Of a DNA stretch of 64,000 nt, positions 37,649 through 47,620 are shown one piece after another (within the stretch, counting starts at the first letter, position 1; the number at the start of each line of letters is the position of its first letter). The DNA comes from Neochlamydia sp. AcF84 (GTDB lineage: Bacteria; Chlamydiota; Chlamydiia; Chlamydiales; Parachlamydiaceae): assembly GCF_011087585.1 (NCBI RefSeq), contig NZ_VJOT01000038.1, forward strand, positions 1-64,000, written 5' to 3'. The notes below the pieces were generated by a model that saw nothing but the letters and a program-made list of their open reading frames with translations, was not told the origin of the DNA and did no database searches. The position numbers were made by a program, and so were the translations under genes.

Positions 37649-38791
37649 GTGTTAGAAAATCCTAATCATCTATTTGTGACTTGTGGACAAGGCTTAGAAT
37701 CTTTATTAATCCAAGAATTAGCGGAATTAGGCTTTCAACAGGTACGAGAAGGATTCCGAGGGGTTTATGTCTTGGATAAAAGTTTCCCCGCTATTTTTCG
37801 CCTTAATTATTGCTCTCGTATAGCAGGAAGGGTTTTACTTCCGCTTGCTCAGTTTCCCTGCTATGATCAAAAAGGCTTGTACAAAGGGGGAAGCAGTATT
37901 GATTGGCTAAAATACTTACCTTCAGGAAAAAATTTTGCCATAGATGCTAATGTTTCCCATCGTCAGCTAAAGAATAGCTTATTTGCAGCGCAGGTTCTTA
38001 AAGATGCTATTTGTGATCAAATACGGGCAAAGACCGGCAATCGCCCAAGTGTAAATGTTAAAAATCCTGATGTGCAATTAAATTTATTTATTCATGATAA
38101 TCAAGCGACTATTAGCGTAGATACTTCTGGAACTCCCTTGCATAAACGGGGTTATCGGCAAGAGTCGGCAGAAGCCCCTTTGCAGGAATCTTTAGCTGCA
38201 GCCTTGCTACGCCTAGCTGATTATCAACCTCATGAAATTTTACTAGATCCTTGTTGCGGGGGAGGAACGTTATTAATAGAAGCTGCATTAATCGCTTCGC
38301 GCACGGCGCCTGGCTATTTGCGTCAAAAGTGGGGATTTATGCTCTTACCTCATTTTTCTTTTGAAGAATGGTTGAAAGTAAAAACGGAAATAGATGCTTT
38401 ACGGCAAGCGATCCCCAAAAATCATTTATTTGGGATAGATATCAATAAAAATGTAGCGCGTATCTGCCAGGGTAACTTGCGGGCTGCAGGGTTTTTAAAG
38501 GATGTCTTAGTCAAGCAAGCTGACTTCAGAGAGTTTAGTCCTTCAATCTTGCCTACCATGATTTTAACAAACCCTCCTCATGGAAAAAGATTAGACAGTG
38601 TAGATACGCTTATTCCACTATACAGAGCGCTAGGAGACTTTATGAAGCATAAAGTTTCTAAACCTGCGCGAGGATTTGTTTTTACGGCTAATACACCTTT
38701 GGTTAAAGAAATTGGATTATCAGCGAGTCGTCGCCATGTTATTACTAATAGTAGCGTCGATAGTCGCTTGCTTGAATTTGATCTTTATTAA
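37649..38791 (+). CDS. THUMP-domain RNA methyltransferase (RlmL N-terminal class)
   Basis: A 380-residue SAM-dependent methyltransferase. An N-terminal ferredoxin-like/THUMP region (1-160; FVTCGQGLESLLIQELAELGFQ, NVSHRQLKNSLFAAQVLKDAICDQ) binds RNA. The catalytic domain has LLDPCCGGGTLLIEAALIA and the target-base motif TNPPHGKRLD, with His where most relatives have Tyr. The family methylates guanine N2, as RlmL does on 23S G2445; the exact target here is inferred. The start is GTG, 12 bases after ychF, so the two are likely cotranscribed. Confidence 0.85.
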   Translation: MLENPNHLFVTCGQGLESLLIQELAELGFQQVREGFRGVYVLDKSFPAIFRLNYCSRIAGRVLLPLAQFPCYDQKGLYKGGSSIDWLKYLPSGKNFAIDANVSHRQLKNSLFAAQVLKDAICDQIRAKTGNRPSVNVKNPDVQLNLFIHDNQATISVDTSGTPLHKRGYRQESAEAPLQESLAAALLRLADYQPHEILLDPCCGGGTLLIEAALIASRTAPGYLRQKWGFMLLPHFSFEEWLKVKTEIDALRQAIPKNHLFGIDINKNVARICQGNLRAAGFLKDVLVKQADFREFSPSILPTMILTNPPHGKRLDSVDTLIPLYRALGDFMKHKVSKPARGFVFTANTPLVKEIGLSASRRHVITNSSVDSRLLEFDLY

Positions 38792-39043
38792 TAAAAGCTT
38801 GCCTAAACAAAAGACAAAGTTTTTCTATACTCTATTACCCGCATGCTTTTTTTAGTTTAAATTACTGATTGCTAAGTGCTTGTAAAAGTTAAGTCTTAAA
38901 TTTAGATTTTATAAATTGCTCATACCGAAAGGTTTATAAAAAAATGCGGGCATATGGGCTATTAATATTTTCTTAGATATTTAAATAGTTTATATGCATG
39001 CATTCCCGCAAAGTCAGCTATTACGGAGAACTTTTTTAAATTT

Positions 39044-41560
39044 CTATTTTTCCAGCTTAACTTCTAGAGCTTGCCCAAGATCAGGAAAGGCAATATGAAA
39101 GACTTCATCATAATGTTGGACGAAATGGATGTCTATTCCCTTTTTAATGTACTCAGGAAGTTCCTCGTAGTCTCTTAAATTATCTTTAGGAAAGATAAGA
39201 GTTTTTAGACCCGAGCGTCTAGCTGCCACTAGCTTTTCTTTTACTCCCCCTATAGGCAAAATGCGGCCGGTTAAAGTTAGCTCTCCTGTCATTCCTAAAT
39301 TGTTAAGCACAGGGGTATTGGTTAACAAAGATAATAAGGCTGTAACCATGGTGATGCCCGCCGATGGGCCATCTTTAGGAGTAGCACCTTCAGGGATATG
39401 AATATGAACTTGCGCTTTTTCAAAAAAACTATAGCTGGGGGCATATTTGTTTAAGGCGCTATGTAAATAGCTCCAGGCAATCTCAGAAGATTCTTTCATG
39501 ACCTGGCCCGCTTGGCCCGTTAGCTTCATCTCCGTTTTTTCCGCGGCTACTTTAATTGCTTCAATGTAGAGGGTGGCTCCACCCATTGAAGTCCATGCTA
39601 AGCCTGTGCTAACCCCGATAGGATTATGTTCATAAAAACGATCTGAGGTAAATATAGGCTTACCAAGATATTCATGTAAACTCGTGGGAGTAACACGATA
39701 AGAAGGAGTTGAAACTTGGGTAGGCTTTTGCTTGTTATTTTTACGAGGTTTTTCTACAGCTATGGATGCCTCTCGAACAATGCGTAGAGCAACCTTACGC
39801 ATGATCTTTTTAATATTATTTTCAAGGCTTCTTACTCCGGCTTCACGCGCATAACCATTGATAATGGCTCTTAAGCCTTCAGTCGTAAAGGTGATATCTT
39901 TAGCTTTTAACCCCATTAATTTACGGTTGCGAGGAAGTAAATACTTTTTGGCAATCTCTATTTTTTCCTGCATGATATAGCCGGAAAGGCGCAAAATATC
40001 CATGCGGTCTTTAAGAGGTTCGGGGATTGTGTCTAAAACATTTGCAGTCACAATGAAGAGTATATTAGATAAATCACAGTGAACATCTAGGTAGTGATCC
40101 AAAAATTCACGGTTTTGTTCGGGATCCAGAACTTCTAACAATGCCGATGCTGGATCTCCATGATAACTACTTCCCATCTTATCCACTTCATCGAGCATGA
40201 TCACGGGATTCATGGTCTGGCAAAACTTGAGTGCTTGAATTAATTTTCCTGGCATCGCTCCAATATAGGTGCGGCGATGTCCTTTAATTTCTGCTTCATC
40301 TCTCATGCCCCCTACAGAGAAGCGATAAAATTTTCTATTTAAAGCACGAGCTATACTTTTACCGATGCTGGTTTTGCCGACTCCGGGAGGGCCTACTAAG
40401 CACAATATACTGCCTTTTACTCCTCCAACAAGCTTGCCTACTCCTATAAATTCCAGGATGCGCTGCTTAATATCTTCTAGGCCATAATGATCGTGTGCAA
40501 GGATCTTTTCAGCTTTCATAATATCCTGGCACTCTTCACTTTGAATGCCCCAAGGTAAATTGGTCAACCAATCTAAATATCCTCGGCATACAGCGTATTC
40601 AGCAGATTGCGTCTCTAGTACAGAGAGCTTTTCCATTTCATCTTTTATAACTTTTAATACATCCGCGGGTATTTTACGTTCTCTGATACGCCCTTCAAAT
40701 TTTTCTTTGTCAAGAGCTTTGTCATCTTTTTCAATCCCCAATTCTTTTTTTATGGTTTTTAGCTGCTCTCGCAGAAAAAAATCTTTCTGGCTTTTAGAGA
40801 TGGTGGATTCAATCTTTTGATTGATATTATTTTGTAACACACTTAAGTCTAATTCTTTTTTAAGCAATAAAAGAGCTCGATCAATGCGTTTTTGGATGTC
40901 AAACGTTTCTAATACTTCTTGCAGCTCTTCTCGGGAAGCGGTCGTTAAAGCTACAGCAAAATCTGCAAGTTTCCCTGGCTCGGTAAAATCAGAATGACCA
41001 AGAAAAATTTGTAATTCTTCTTTAAAAAGAGGGTTTAATTTGAGTAATTCTTTAATGGTAGAAATAATGCTAATAGCATAGGCTTTAAGCTCAGCGGTAA
41101 GCGTAGGGCTATCTTCAAAATAAGAAACTTTGGCTTTTAAAACTTTAGAGTTAGAAAGAGGACGTAAAACACGCAGTCGCCTTTCCATGTTAAGTATAAC
41201 TTGTGCGCCTCCTTGCTCTAAAGGAATAATTCGCAACAGACGAGCGATAACCCCCACTTGATAAAGATCTTCAAAGCTAGCTTTATAGATATCAACATCT
41301 TCTTGCCTGGTTAAAATCAAACCGATAGACTTATGATCAGTTTTAGCCACTATTTTTAAAGTTTCAAAGAAAGGTCCAGGTTCAATAACTATAGGAGCTG
41401 CCATCCCAGGAAAGAAAGGTCTTTTCAAAAGAGGAAATATACATAGCTCATTCGGAAAGGAGTTTCTCTTCTCTGTTTTTTGTTGATTTTCAAGGGTCTT
41501 GATCACAGCATTTTCCAGCTGCTGAGTAAAAGAACTATCTTCAATATCTTCTAGATTCAA
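39044..41560 (-). CDS. lon: ATP-dependent protease Lon
   Basis: An 838-residue AAA+ serine protease that degrades damaged and regulatory proteins. The LON substrate domain (40-240) precedes a coiled linker, the AAA module with LVGPPGVGKTSIGKSIARAL and Walker B region PVIMLDEVDKM, and the C-terminal protease with nucleophile Ser in PKDGPSAGITM and catalytic Lys in GGVKEKLVAARRSG. A short Lys/Pro-rich insert (about 595-615, VEKPRKNNKQKPTQ) lies between the ATPase and protease parts. tsaB, rpsU and dnaJ follow nearby, as in Chlamydia. Confidence 0.97.
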   Translation of the reverse strand: MNLEDIEDSSFTQQLENAVIKTLENQQKTEKRNSFPNELCIFPLLKRPFFPGMAAPIVIEPGPFFETLKIVAKTDHKSIGLILTRQEDVDIYKASFEDLYQVGVIARLLRIIPLEQGGAQVILNMERRLRVLRPLSNSKVLKAKVSYFEDSPTLTAELKAYAISIISTIKELLKLNPLFKEELQIFLGHSDFTEPGKLADFAVALTTASREELQEVLETFDIQKRIDRALLLLKKELDLSVLQNNINQKIESTISKSQKDFFLREQLKTIKKELGIEKDDKALDKEKFEGRIRERKIPADVLKVIKDEMEKLSVLETQSAEYAVCRGYLDWLTNLPWGIQSEECQDIMKAEKILAHDHYGLEDIKQRILEFIGVGKLVGGVKGSILCLVGPPGVGKTSIGKSIARALNRKFYRFSVGGMRDEAEIKGHRRTYIGAMPGKLIQALKFCQTMNPVIMLDEVDKMGSSYHGDPASALLEVLDPEQNREFLDHYLDVHCDLSNILFIVTANVLDTIPEPLKDRMDILRLSGYIMQEKIEIAKKYLLPRNRKLMGLKAKDITFTTEGLRAIINGYAREAGVRSLENNIKKIMRKVALRIVREASIAVEKPRKNNKQKPTQVSTPSYRVTPTSLHEYLGKPIFTSDRFYEHNPIGVSTGLAWTSMGGATLYIEAIKVAAEKTEMKLTGQAGQVMKESSEIAWSYLHSALNKYAPSYSFFEKAQVHIHIPEGATPKDGPSAGITMVTALLSLLTNTPVLNNLGMTGELTLTGRILPIGGVKEKLVAARRSGLKTLIFPKDNLRDYEELPEYIKKGIDIHFVQHYDEVFHIAFPDLGQALEVKLEK

Positions 41561-41855
41561 ACTTGGCCTCTTACCATTTAAATTATATGAGTGATAATAT
41601 TATGGAGGATAAAGAATAAACATTCAATTAAGAAAGCGCTTTTTCCTTAAGGCAGCAGAGATCCTGCCAAAGGTGTTCTTATTAAAGTTTTATTAGATAA
41701 ACTTTATTCTAAGCTAGTCTATTAAGAATAACAAGAAAGTTAATTTTCTAAAAAAATATTTAATCATTAATAGGGGTCAGTTAGGCTGTTTTTGAATACC
41801 ATCGAAAAAACTTTTTTTCTATCCACTATTATTCTTGGTTTATCACTCAAACGAC
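41561..41855. other. Region between divergent lon and the HD-domain gene
   Basis: The full gene-free gap is 41561-41922. A minus-strand TATAAT-like box lies just upstream of lon near 41585. Nothing else recognisable was found apart from the promoter listed next. Confidence 0.35.
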
Positions 41856-41884
41856 TTGTTTTATAAATTATTTTTCACTAAGAT
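41856..41884 (+). promoter_or_regulatory. Predicted sigma70-type promoter for the HD-domain gene
   Basis: TTGTTT (41856-41861) and TAAGAT (41879-41884) are 17 bases apart, 39 bases before the start codon at 41923. Confidence 0.4.
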
Positions 41885-41922
41885 TTACTATGAGGAATTT
41901 TTAAAAGAATGAGTGTAAATAC

Positions 41923-43077
41923 ATGACCATCCCTTTTAGTGAAACTCTTTCCTTTTATCGTCATGCATTAATGAAACAGGAAAAAGCTTATTTGCATCCT
42001 TTAGCCGCCCGTACATCGGAACATAGTCGGCAGGCTGGTAATGAGGAAGATTATCGTTTACCCTATAAACGCGATGTAGATAAAATCATTCACTCTAGAG
42101 CGTATGCTCGCTATAATGATAAAACTCAGGTCGTATACTTAGTCGATAATGATCACATTACCCATCGTGGCTTACATGTACAATTTGTTAGTAGCTTTGC
42201 TAGGGGAATAGCAGAAATTTTACGCCTGAATCTTGATCTAGTAGAGGCTATCTCTTTAGGTCATGATGTGGGACATCCTCCTTTTGGTCACGAAGGTGAG
42301 GAGTATTTATCCGAACTCTCAAAGATGTTTGAAAATGGAGCGTTCGCCCATCCTTTGCAATCATGTCGGCTTTTTACTGACATAGAGCCTCTTAATCTTG
42401 GACTTGCTGTCTATGATGGTTTCCTTTGTCACGATGGCGCCATGCACAGCTCTATCATCCATCCTTGTTTTAATAAAACATGGGAAGATCACTTGAATGA
42501 TAAAAAGCAGAAAGCAAGGGAACCGGAGTCTAACATAATTCCAGGAACCTTAGAGGGATGCTTAGTGAAGCTATGTGATACCATGAGTTACATAGGCAAA
42601 GATATTGAAGATGCTATTCGTTTAGGAATCATATCTAAAGAGCAGGTGCCCAAAACATTTCTAGGTACTACAAATCAAGAAATTCTGGCTACTCTTGCTA
42701 AAGAAATTATTAGGATAAGTTATGAGCAAGCTTACATAGGTATTTCTATGGAAGCTTTTGAAGCCCTAAAGTTTTTACGCGATTTTAATTTTACCCATAT
42801 CTATGTTCATCCTCAACTTAAAGTGGAATCTAGCAAGATCAAGCGAGCGTATCGTCTTTTATTTGAATTATTACTAGAAGATCTTAATCATTTACACGAA
42901 GAAAGTTATCTGTGGAAAAATTATACCTTTAATAAAAATGAAGATTACAAAAATTCTACTTCTTTAGTGCAAATGGTGGTTGATTATATTTCTGGAATGA
43001 CCGACAGCTTTTTTATACGTACCTTAGAAAAACTCACCCTTCCCCATAGGATTGACTTAAGAGAATGTTTTCATTAG
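41923..43077 (+). CDS. dGTPase-like deoxynucleotide triphosphohydrolase (HD domain)
   Basis: A 384-residue HD-superfamily phosphohydrolase. The metal site is formed by TQVV..THRGLHVQFVSSFARGIAEIL and SLGHDVGHPPFGHEGEEYL (about 119-137), with the conserved Asp in LCDTMSYIGKDIEDAI. Enzymes of this group release triphosphate from dGTP or other dNTPs. It resembles the shorter Dgt-like class rather than the 500-residue E. coli Dgt; substrate range is not fixed by sequence. Its 3' end overlaps tsaB by 13 bases. Confidence 0.85.
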   Translation: MTIPFSETLSFYRHALMKQEKAYLHPLAARTSEHSRQAGNEEDYRLPYKRDVDKIIHSRAYARYNDKTQVVYLVDNDHITHRGLHVQFVSSFARGIAEILRLNLDLVEAISLGHDVGHPPFGHEGEEYLSELSKMFENGAFAHPLQSCRLFTDIEPLNLGLAVYDGFLCHDGAMHSSIIHPCFNKTWEDHLNDKKQKAREPESNIIPGTLEGCLVKLCDTMSYIGKDIEDAIRLGIISKEQVPKTFLGTTNQEILATLAKEIIRISYEQAYIGISMEAFEALKFLRDFNFTHIYVHPQLKVESSKIKRAYRLLFELLLEDLNHLHEESYLWKNYTFNKNEDYKNSTSLVQMVVDYISGMTDSFFIRTLEKLTLPHRIDLRECFH

Positions 43078-43751
43078 TAATTGATACCAGTAGTGAGCGC
43101 GGTTGCGCAGCCTTCTTTGATGGGATAGAAGTAATTTTTCAAGGCAATTTTCCCTTTGGATTTAATACCTCTCAATCCCTTTTGCCCGAAATTGAACGGG
43201 GCTTGCAACATTTAGGAAGAAAAGCGGCAGACTTAAGCTATGTAGCAGTAGGAATTGGTCCGGGTTCTTATACGGGTATAAGGGTAGGGGTGGTGGTTGC
43301 TAAAGCAGTCGCTTTTTCCCTAAGAAAGCCATTGGTTACTTTTTGTAGTTTGGAAGGATTTCTCCCCTCTCAAGAGGGTTCGTATGCTGTACTTTTTGAT
43401 GCAAAGATAGGGGGAGTGTACGTACTAAAAGGCCAAGCTAGCCGAGGAGCTTATAAGCAGGAGGGAAAAGTACAACTTCTTCCCTTAAGCGAAGTAGGTG
43501 CATATCTACAAAACGTAAACTATTTACTTACCCCTAATAGTCGCATACTGAAACAAAAGATAGAAAATATCTATCCTAACCAGCAGTGGATATGGGAAGA
43601 AAAAGGCCCTGATGCGCTTTATTTAAGCCGTTTATCGGAAGATAAATGGAGAAGGGGAGAGATCATGCAAAGAGAGCCTCTCGAGATTTTATATTTGCGT
43701 AAAACCCAAGCGGAAATAGAGAAAGAATTGCAAAAGAGTATTCAGTATTGA
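43065..43751 (+). CDS. tsaB: tRNA threonylcarbamoyladenosine biosynthesis protein TsaB
   Basis: A 228-residue ASKHA-fold protein that scaffolds TsaD and TsaE in t6A37 formation. MFSLVIDTSSERGCAAFF and the motif VGIGPGSYTGIRVGVVVAKAVA (about 66-87) are diagnostic. The C-terminal half is shorter and more variable, as usual. It corresponds to CT343 of Chlamydia, next to rpsU. It overlaps the HD-domain gene, so the two are translationally coupled. Confidence 0.93.
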   Translation: MFSLVIDTSSERGCAAFFDGIEVIFQGNFPFGFNTSQSLLPEIERGLQHLGRKAADLSYVAVGIGPGSYTGIRVGVVVAKAVAFSLRKPLVTFCSLEGFLPSQEGSYAVLFDAKIGGVYVLKGQASRGAYKQEGKVQLLPLSEVGAYLQNVNYLLTPNSRILKQKIENIYPNQQWIWEEKGPDALYLSRLSEDKWRRGEIMQREPLEILYLRKTQAEIEKELQKSIQY

Positions 43752-43777
43752 TAAATTACCCATCGATTGTGTATGAT
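43748..43777 (+). promoter_or_regulatory. Predicted sigma70-type promoter for rpsU-dnaJ
   Basis: TTGATA (43748-43753), overlapping the tsaB stop codon, and TATGAT (43772-43777) are 18 bases apart. rpsU starts 72 bases later. Confidence 0.55.
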
Positions 43778-43849
43778 GCTTCTATCATTAGAAAACTGGC
43801 AAAATTGTTGCCGTGATTACTAAACTTATAAAATTAGGAATTTAGCGAA

Positions 43850-44029
43850 ATGTCATTAGTAAAAGTCCGTATTGGCGAACCCATCGATAAAGCCCTTCGC
43901 GCCTTGAAAAAAAGATTAGATAAAGAAGGTGTAATGAAATCTGTTAAAGCCCATCGCTTTTATGCTAAACCATCGGTTAAAAAGCGTGCAAAATCCAAGG
44001 CTGCTTTAAAATACAAAAGACAGCGCTAG
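43850..44029 (+). CDS. rpsU: 30S ribosomal protein S21
   Basis: A 59-residue, very basic small-subunit protein involved in initiation. [46 protein letters not shown]-type sequence, ending in AALKYKRQR, is the S21 pattern. A TAG closes it at 44027-44029. It is flanked by tsaB and dnaJ exactly as in Chlamydia (CT343-CT342-CT341). No strong Shine-Dalgarno is visible. Confidence 0.95.
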   Translation: MSLVKVRIGEPIDKALRALKKRLDKEGVMKSVKAHRFYAKPSVKKRAKSKAALKYKRQR

Positions 44030-44207
44030 AACCAGATAGGCTTGTTTAAGTAACAAGCTGATGATTTAATATAAGTTCCCAAAGGGTGTTCACATTTATT
44101 ATTACAATAAATACCTCTACCCTTTAGGCTAAATTTTTTGAATTCCACCGAGTGCTATGTTTTTTCAGTTAAAAGACATACACTCTCAAGACATCTATGT
44201 GAGCATT

Positions 44208-45362
44208 ATGGCTGACTATTACGAAACATTGGAAATTCCACGAACTGCCACAGCAGACGAAATTAAAAAGGCTTATCGAAAAAAAGCCATCAAATACCAT
44301 CCTGACAAAAATCCCGGCAATGCTGAAGCTGAAAAACGCTTTAAAGAAATTTCAGAAGCCTATGAAGTATTGAGCAATGATAAAAAACGCCAAACTTACG
44401 ATCGGTATGGTAAAGAAGGCTTAGGAGCAACGGCAGGAGCTGCTGGAGGAGGATTTTCAGGATTCTCTTCAGTCGATGAAGCTTTACGTACTTTTATGGG
44501 TGCTTTTGGTGGAATGGGTGGGGAGTCTATATTTGAAAGTTATTTTGGTGGAAATGACTTTGTGGGAGGCTCAGCTCAAATGCGCCGCCAAGGAGCTAGC
44601 AAACGTGCCAATATTACTATATCCTTTCTAGAAGCAGCTAAGGGTGTTGATAAGGAATTGGCCATCAATAACTATGTGACTTGTAAGACTTGCCATGGTA
44701 AAGGCACCCCCTCGTCTAAGGGCAAGAAAAAGTGCCCGCGTTGCCATGGCGCCGGACAAGTATATGAGCAGAAAGGCTTTTTTAGCATGTCTATGGCTTG
44801 TCCTCAATGTCATGGAGAAGGGGAAATTATTACTGAGCCCTGTAAAGATTGTCGAGGAGAGGGTTTAATTAAAGAAAAGCAGCATGTTAAAATTCATATA
44901 CCAGCAGGTGTGGATAGTGGCATGCGCCTTAAGATGAGCGGTTATGGAGATGCGGGGCATGGTGGTGGGCCAGCAGGAGATCTTTATGTCTTTATTAACG
45001 TCGAGCCGCATGAAATTTTTGAACGTGAAGGGAATGATGTTTTGCTAGATCTGCCGATTAGCTTTACAGAAGCTGCTTTAGGGTGCAAAAAAGACGTTCC
45101 CGGTCTCTATGGCCATACTTGCCGTATTACCATCCCAGAAGGCACTCAAAATGGGAAGGTATTCCGACTAAGGAATGAAGGCTTTCCTGGTGTGCATGGA
45201 CAAGGAAAAGGGGATTTGCTAGTTAAAATATTTGTGGAAACACCTACACAGCTTTCCGAAAAGCAAATAAAATTGCTAAAAGAGTTTTCTACCTTGCAAG
45301 GTCCTGCCAATTTACCTAAAAGCAACTCCTTTTTGGATAAAATAAAAAGCATTTTTAAATAA
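44208..45362 (+). CDS. dnaJ: Chaperone DnaJ (Hsp40)
   Basis: A 384-residue DnaK co-chaperone. The J domain begins [35 protein letters not shown] with the essential HPD. A Gly/Phe region (about 75-130) follows, then four zinc-binding repeats [24 protein letters not shown] and CKDCRGEG (about 160-225), then the substrate-binding C-terminal domains. The start at 44208 gives the canonical MADYYE; an upstream in-frame ATG (44157) would add 17 unrelated residues. No complete CIRCE operator is present upstream. Confidence 0.97.
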   Translation: MADYYETLEIPRTATADEIKKAYRKKAIKYHPDKNPGNAEAEKRFKEISEAYEVLSNDKKRQTYDRYGKEGLGATAGAAGGGFSGFSSVDEALRTFMGAFGGMGGESIFESYFGGNDFVGGSAQMRRQGASKRANITISFLEAAKGVDKELAINNYVTCKTCHGKGTPSSKGKKKCPRCHGAGQVYEQKGFFSMSMACPQCHGEGEIITEPCKDCRGEGLIKEKQHVKIHIPAGVDSGMRLKMSGYGDAGHGGGPAGDLYVFINVEPHEIFEREGNDVLLDLPISFTEAALGCKKDVPGLYGHTCRITIPEGTQNGKVFRLRNEGFPGVHGQGKGDLLVKIFVETPTQLSEKQIKLLKEFSTLQGPANLPKSNSFLDKIKSIFK

Positions 45363-45749
45363 GTCATGGGGGCAAATTTGCTTCTATCGCTATATTTAGA
45401 GGAAATCTATAGAGAAATAATGCATTTGGCTAACTTAGCTTTAATTTTTTAAAAATCAACTCTTATGGGTGCTAACTAGTAGTTATAATGAGACGTTCGC
45501 TAAGATAAGCTTTCTACTAATCCACAAGGGTTTCTCATCTTATTTTTAGCGGGATGAAGATAATCAACTATCCTAATTTAATAATTTCTTTTTTTACATC
45601 CTCTTTTTATCAAGTAGACCGAAGCATGATAACTACAATTTTATTCCATTCATTTCATCGTTATAGATATCATTAAGGGCTTGATCTTTTCTAATCTCTT
45701 GACTCAACAATTTACAATCCATACCGGATAAGTCAGGTTAAAAATTGTA
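45363..45749. other. Gene-free region between dnaJ and the lipase gene
   Basis: About 390 bases with no open frame, RNA gene or clear terminator recognised. It ends at the promoter listed next. Confidence 0.35.
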
Positions 45750-45779
45750 TTGACATCTTTTTTTTCTTCTTGGTATAGC
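45750..45779 (+). promoter_or_regulatory. Predicted strong promoter for the lipase-like gene
   Basis: A perfect -35 TTGACA (45750-45755) and TATAGC (45774-45779) are 18 bases apart. The gene starts 32 bases downstream. Confidence 0.55.
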
Positions 45780-45810
45780 TATAGTTTTTTAATCATCTAC
45801 CGGGACATTT

Positions 45811-47541
45811 ATGCAAGCTATCTCTTCTCCTTCTTTACACACCTCCCACTTTTCTAAAAAAATTTTCCTAAATTCCCCTTTCTTATTGCAAGACATGAAT
45901 AAAAAAATTTCATTTTCTTTGATTGGTGGTAATTTGATTAGAAGTAATTTATCATTAAATTTTCCAGCCTCTTCGATAATAAAAAGTAAAAACATACGTT
46001 ATTATTCTTCAAGTAATTCTTTCACCCAGCATCTTGAAAATGATAGAAAGAATTTATTTAAAAATTTTCCTGATCGTCCTAGTGATTATGTACATGCAGT
46101 CTTAAGTCAACAGGTTTATCAGAAAACCCCTAGTCGATTGCCTTCATCTCTATCACATTGGCGACTTTTGAGAGAAAAACAAATGCTTAACTGCGGTTAT
46201 TATGGGGCAGCTTTTATCAACGATCAACATCGCCATATGATCGTAGCACATAGAGGCACTCGTCCTACAGATCTAAAAGCGTGGCATACAAACGTGCAAG
46301 CAATTGTTAGAAACGAGGTTGTAGAACATCCTAGCTATGCTTTAGAATTTGCCTCTCAAATGCAAAAAGAAGCAGATGAAAGAAAATACCATTTATCCCT
46401 TACTGGCCATTCACTAGGAGCATGGTTAGCAAAGCTTACGGCTTTTCATTTTGCTCAAGAAGGAACATACTGTCCGACAATCACTTTCGATAGTCCGGGC
46501 ATAAAAAACATGATTAAAAAATTACAACCTCGCATTAAAGAAGAAAAATTAAATCTGAAATATTTAGATATTACTTCTTATTTATCTGCTCCTAACCCTG
46601 TTAATATATGTAATCGCCATGTTGGAACTATTTATCGCATTTATCCTAATCTGGAAGATTATCACGGCTTGCTAGCCCAAAAAAAATATATTTTAGACGC
46701 TCATAGTATTGAAAAAATTACCCAAGTATTTGATACTCATACAGGCCTTCCTAAAGCCATGAAAAAAGTTGTAGATTGGCCTCTGTTGAATCGTAAAGCG
46801 CAGGAGGATAGAGGCATAGGAAGCCATATTAGAGAAACTTTTGAGAAAGCCCTCCCTAAAAGCCTATCTGCTCAAGAATTTGCCAGTTTAGTGAATTTAG
46901 CTTTTGATTACTTATTAAACTATGATAAAAATGAGTATGCTGGTTTTTTAAAATTTGCAAAAGCCAGCAATCAATATGAACCGGATCAAATGTCATTTTC
47001 GGATGCCTATTTTCATCAACATAGATTTCATTATAAAGTTAAATCTTATGACCCTTATAAACTTCATCTAATGCATTTTCCTAAAAAAACAAGAAAATTT
47101 TTAGATGAATTATCTAATTATTGTAAAATTGCTAAAACTTTTAATCCTAATAAGAAATTTAATGTCTCTAAGTGTACAGGAATAGATGCTAAAATTTTAC
47201 CTCTTCTTTCAAATATCAAGATTGTTGAAAAATATTTCCTAAAAATTCCTACTGGAGAAATAACAACGTTAGATCTAAGGCGCTACTTAACACGTTTGGA
47301 TGAAGTAGATAATTCAGCTTTAAAAGCATTTGAAAAGGAATGCAGCCTTGAATTGTTTAGAAATAACCCTTCATTAGAAATGATAATGGAAGAATATGAA
47401 CAACGCAAAAAGCAAAAAAAAGAGCTTTTGAGAGAAGAGCAACGGCGGCTAGAATTGCTAGAGAATGAAGAAATAGCTTGGCTAAAAAATAAAATTCTTA
47501 ATCGTGAATTGATTGATTATTTCACTCATTCTTCTATTTGA
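45811..47541 (+). CDS. Class 3 lipase-like alpha/beta hydrolase (putative effector)
   Basis: A 576-residue protein with a lipase core at about 95-300. AHRGTRP (146-152) matches the oxyanion block and LTGHSLGAWLAKLTA has the nucleophile elbow GHSLG (199-203, Ser201). DITSYLSAPNPVNICNRHVG and a later DYHG may give the Asp and His. The first 75 residues are Ser-rich and basic with one acidic residue, and contain NIRYYSSS (61-68), which resembles a mitochondrial presequence with its R-3 cleavage site. The end (about 525-560) is a charged coiled coil. It probably acts on host lipids; secretion and targeting are inferred. Confidence 0.7.
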   Translation: MQAISSPSLHTSHFSKKIFLNSPFLLQDMNKKISFSLIGGNLIRSNLSLNFPASSIIKSKNIRYYSSSNSFTQHLENDRKNLFKNFPDRPSDYVHAVLSQQVYQKTPSRLPSSLSHWRLLREKQMLNCGYYGAAFINDQHRHMIVAHRGTRPTDLKAWHTNVQAIVRNEVVEHPSYALEFASQMQKEADERKYHLSLTGHSLGAWLAKLTAFHFAQEGTYCPTITFDSPGIKNMIKKLQPRIKEEKLNLKYLDITSYLSAPNPVNICNRHVGTIYRIYPNLEDYHGLLAQKKYILDAHSIEKITQVFDTHTGLPKAMKKVVDWPLLNRKAQEDRGIGSHIRETFEKALPKSLSAQEFASLVNLAFDYLLNYDKNEYAGFLKFAKASNQYEPDQMSFSDAYFHQHRFHYKVKSYDPYKLHLMHFPKKTRKFLDELSNYCKIAKTFNPNKKFNVSKCTGIDAKILPLLSNIKIVEKYFLKIPTGEITTLDLRRYLTRLDEVDNSALKAFEKECSLELFRNNPSLEMIMEEYEQRKKQKKELLREEQRRLELLENEEIAWLKNKILNRELIDYFTHSSI

Positions 47542-47560
47542 ATAACTAATCCTTTTTCCA

Positions 47561-47620
47561 AGTTAAGCAGTCATGGGGTATAAAAGATTGTGTATATAGA
47601 AAAGTTATACGTTGCTTATT
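47561..47620 (+). repeat. 60-bp direct repeat, left of the IS1634-family element
   Basis: Matches 49442-49501 at 55 of 60 positions and ends immediately before the element. See the right copy. Confidence 0.8.

Noticed and set aside
38943-39010. TGCGGG and CCCGCA between the convergent methyltransferase and lon genes
   Set aside because: The pairing needs large bulges and there is no T run, so a terminator call is not supported.
44150-44160. GAGTGCTA near the dnaJ start, resembling half of a CIRCE heat-shock operator
   Set aside because: The matching TTAGCACTC arm nine bases away is absent.
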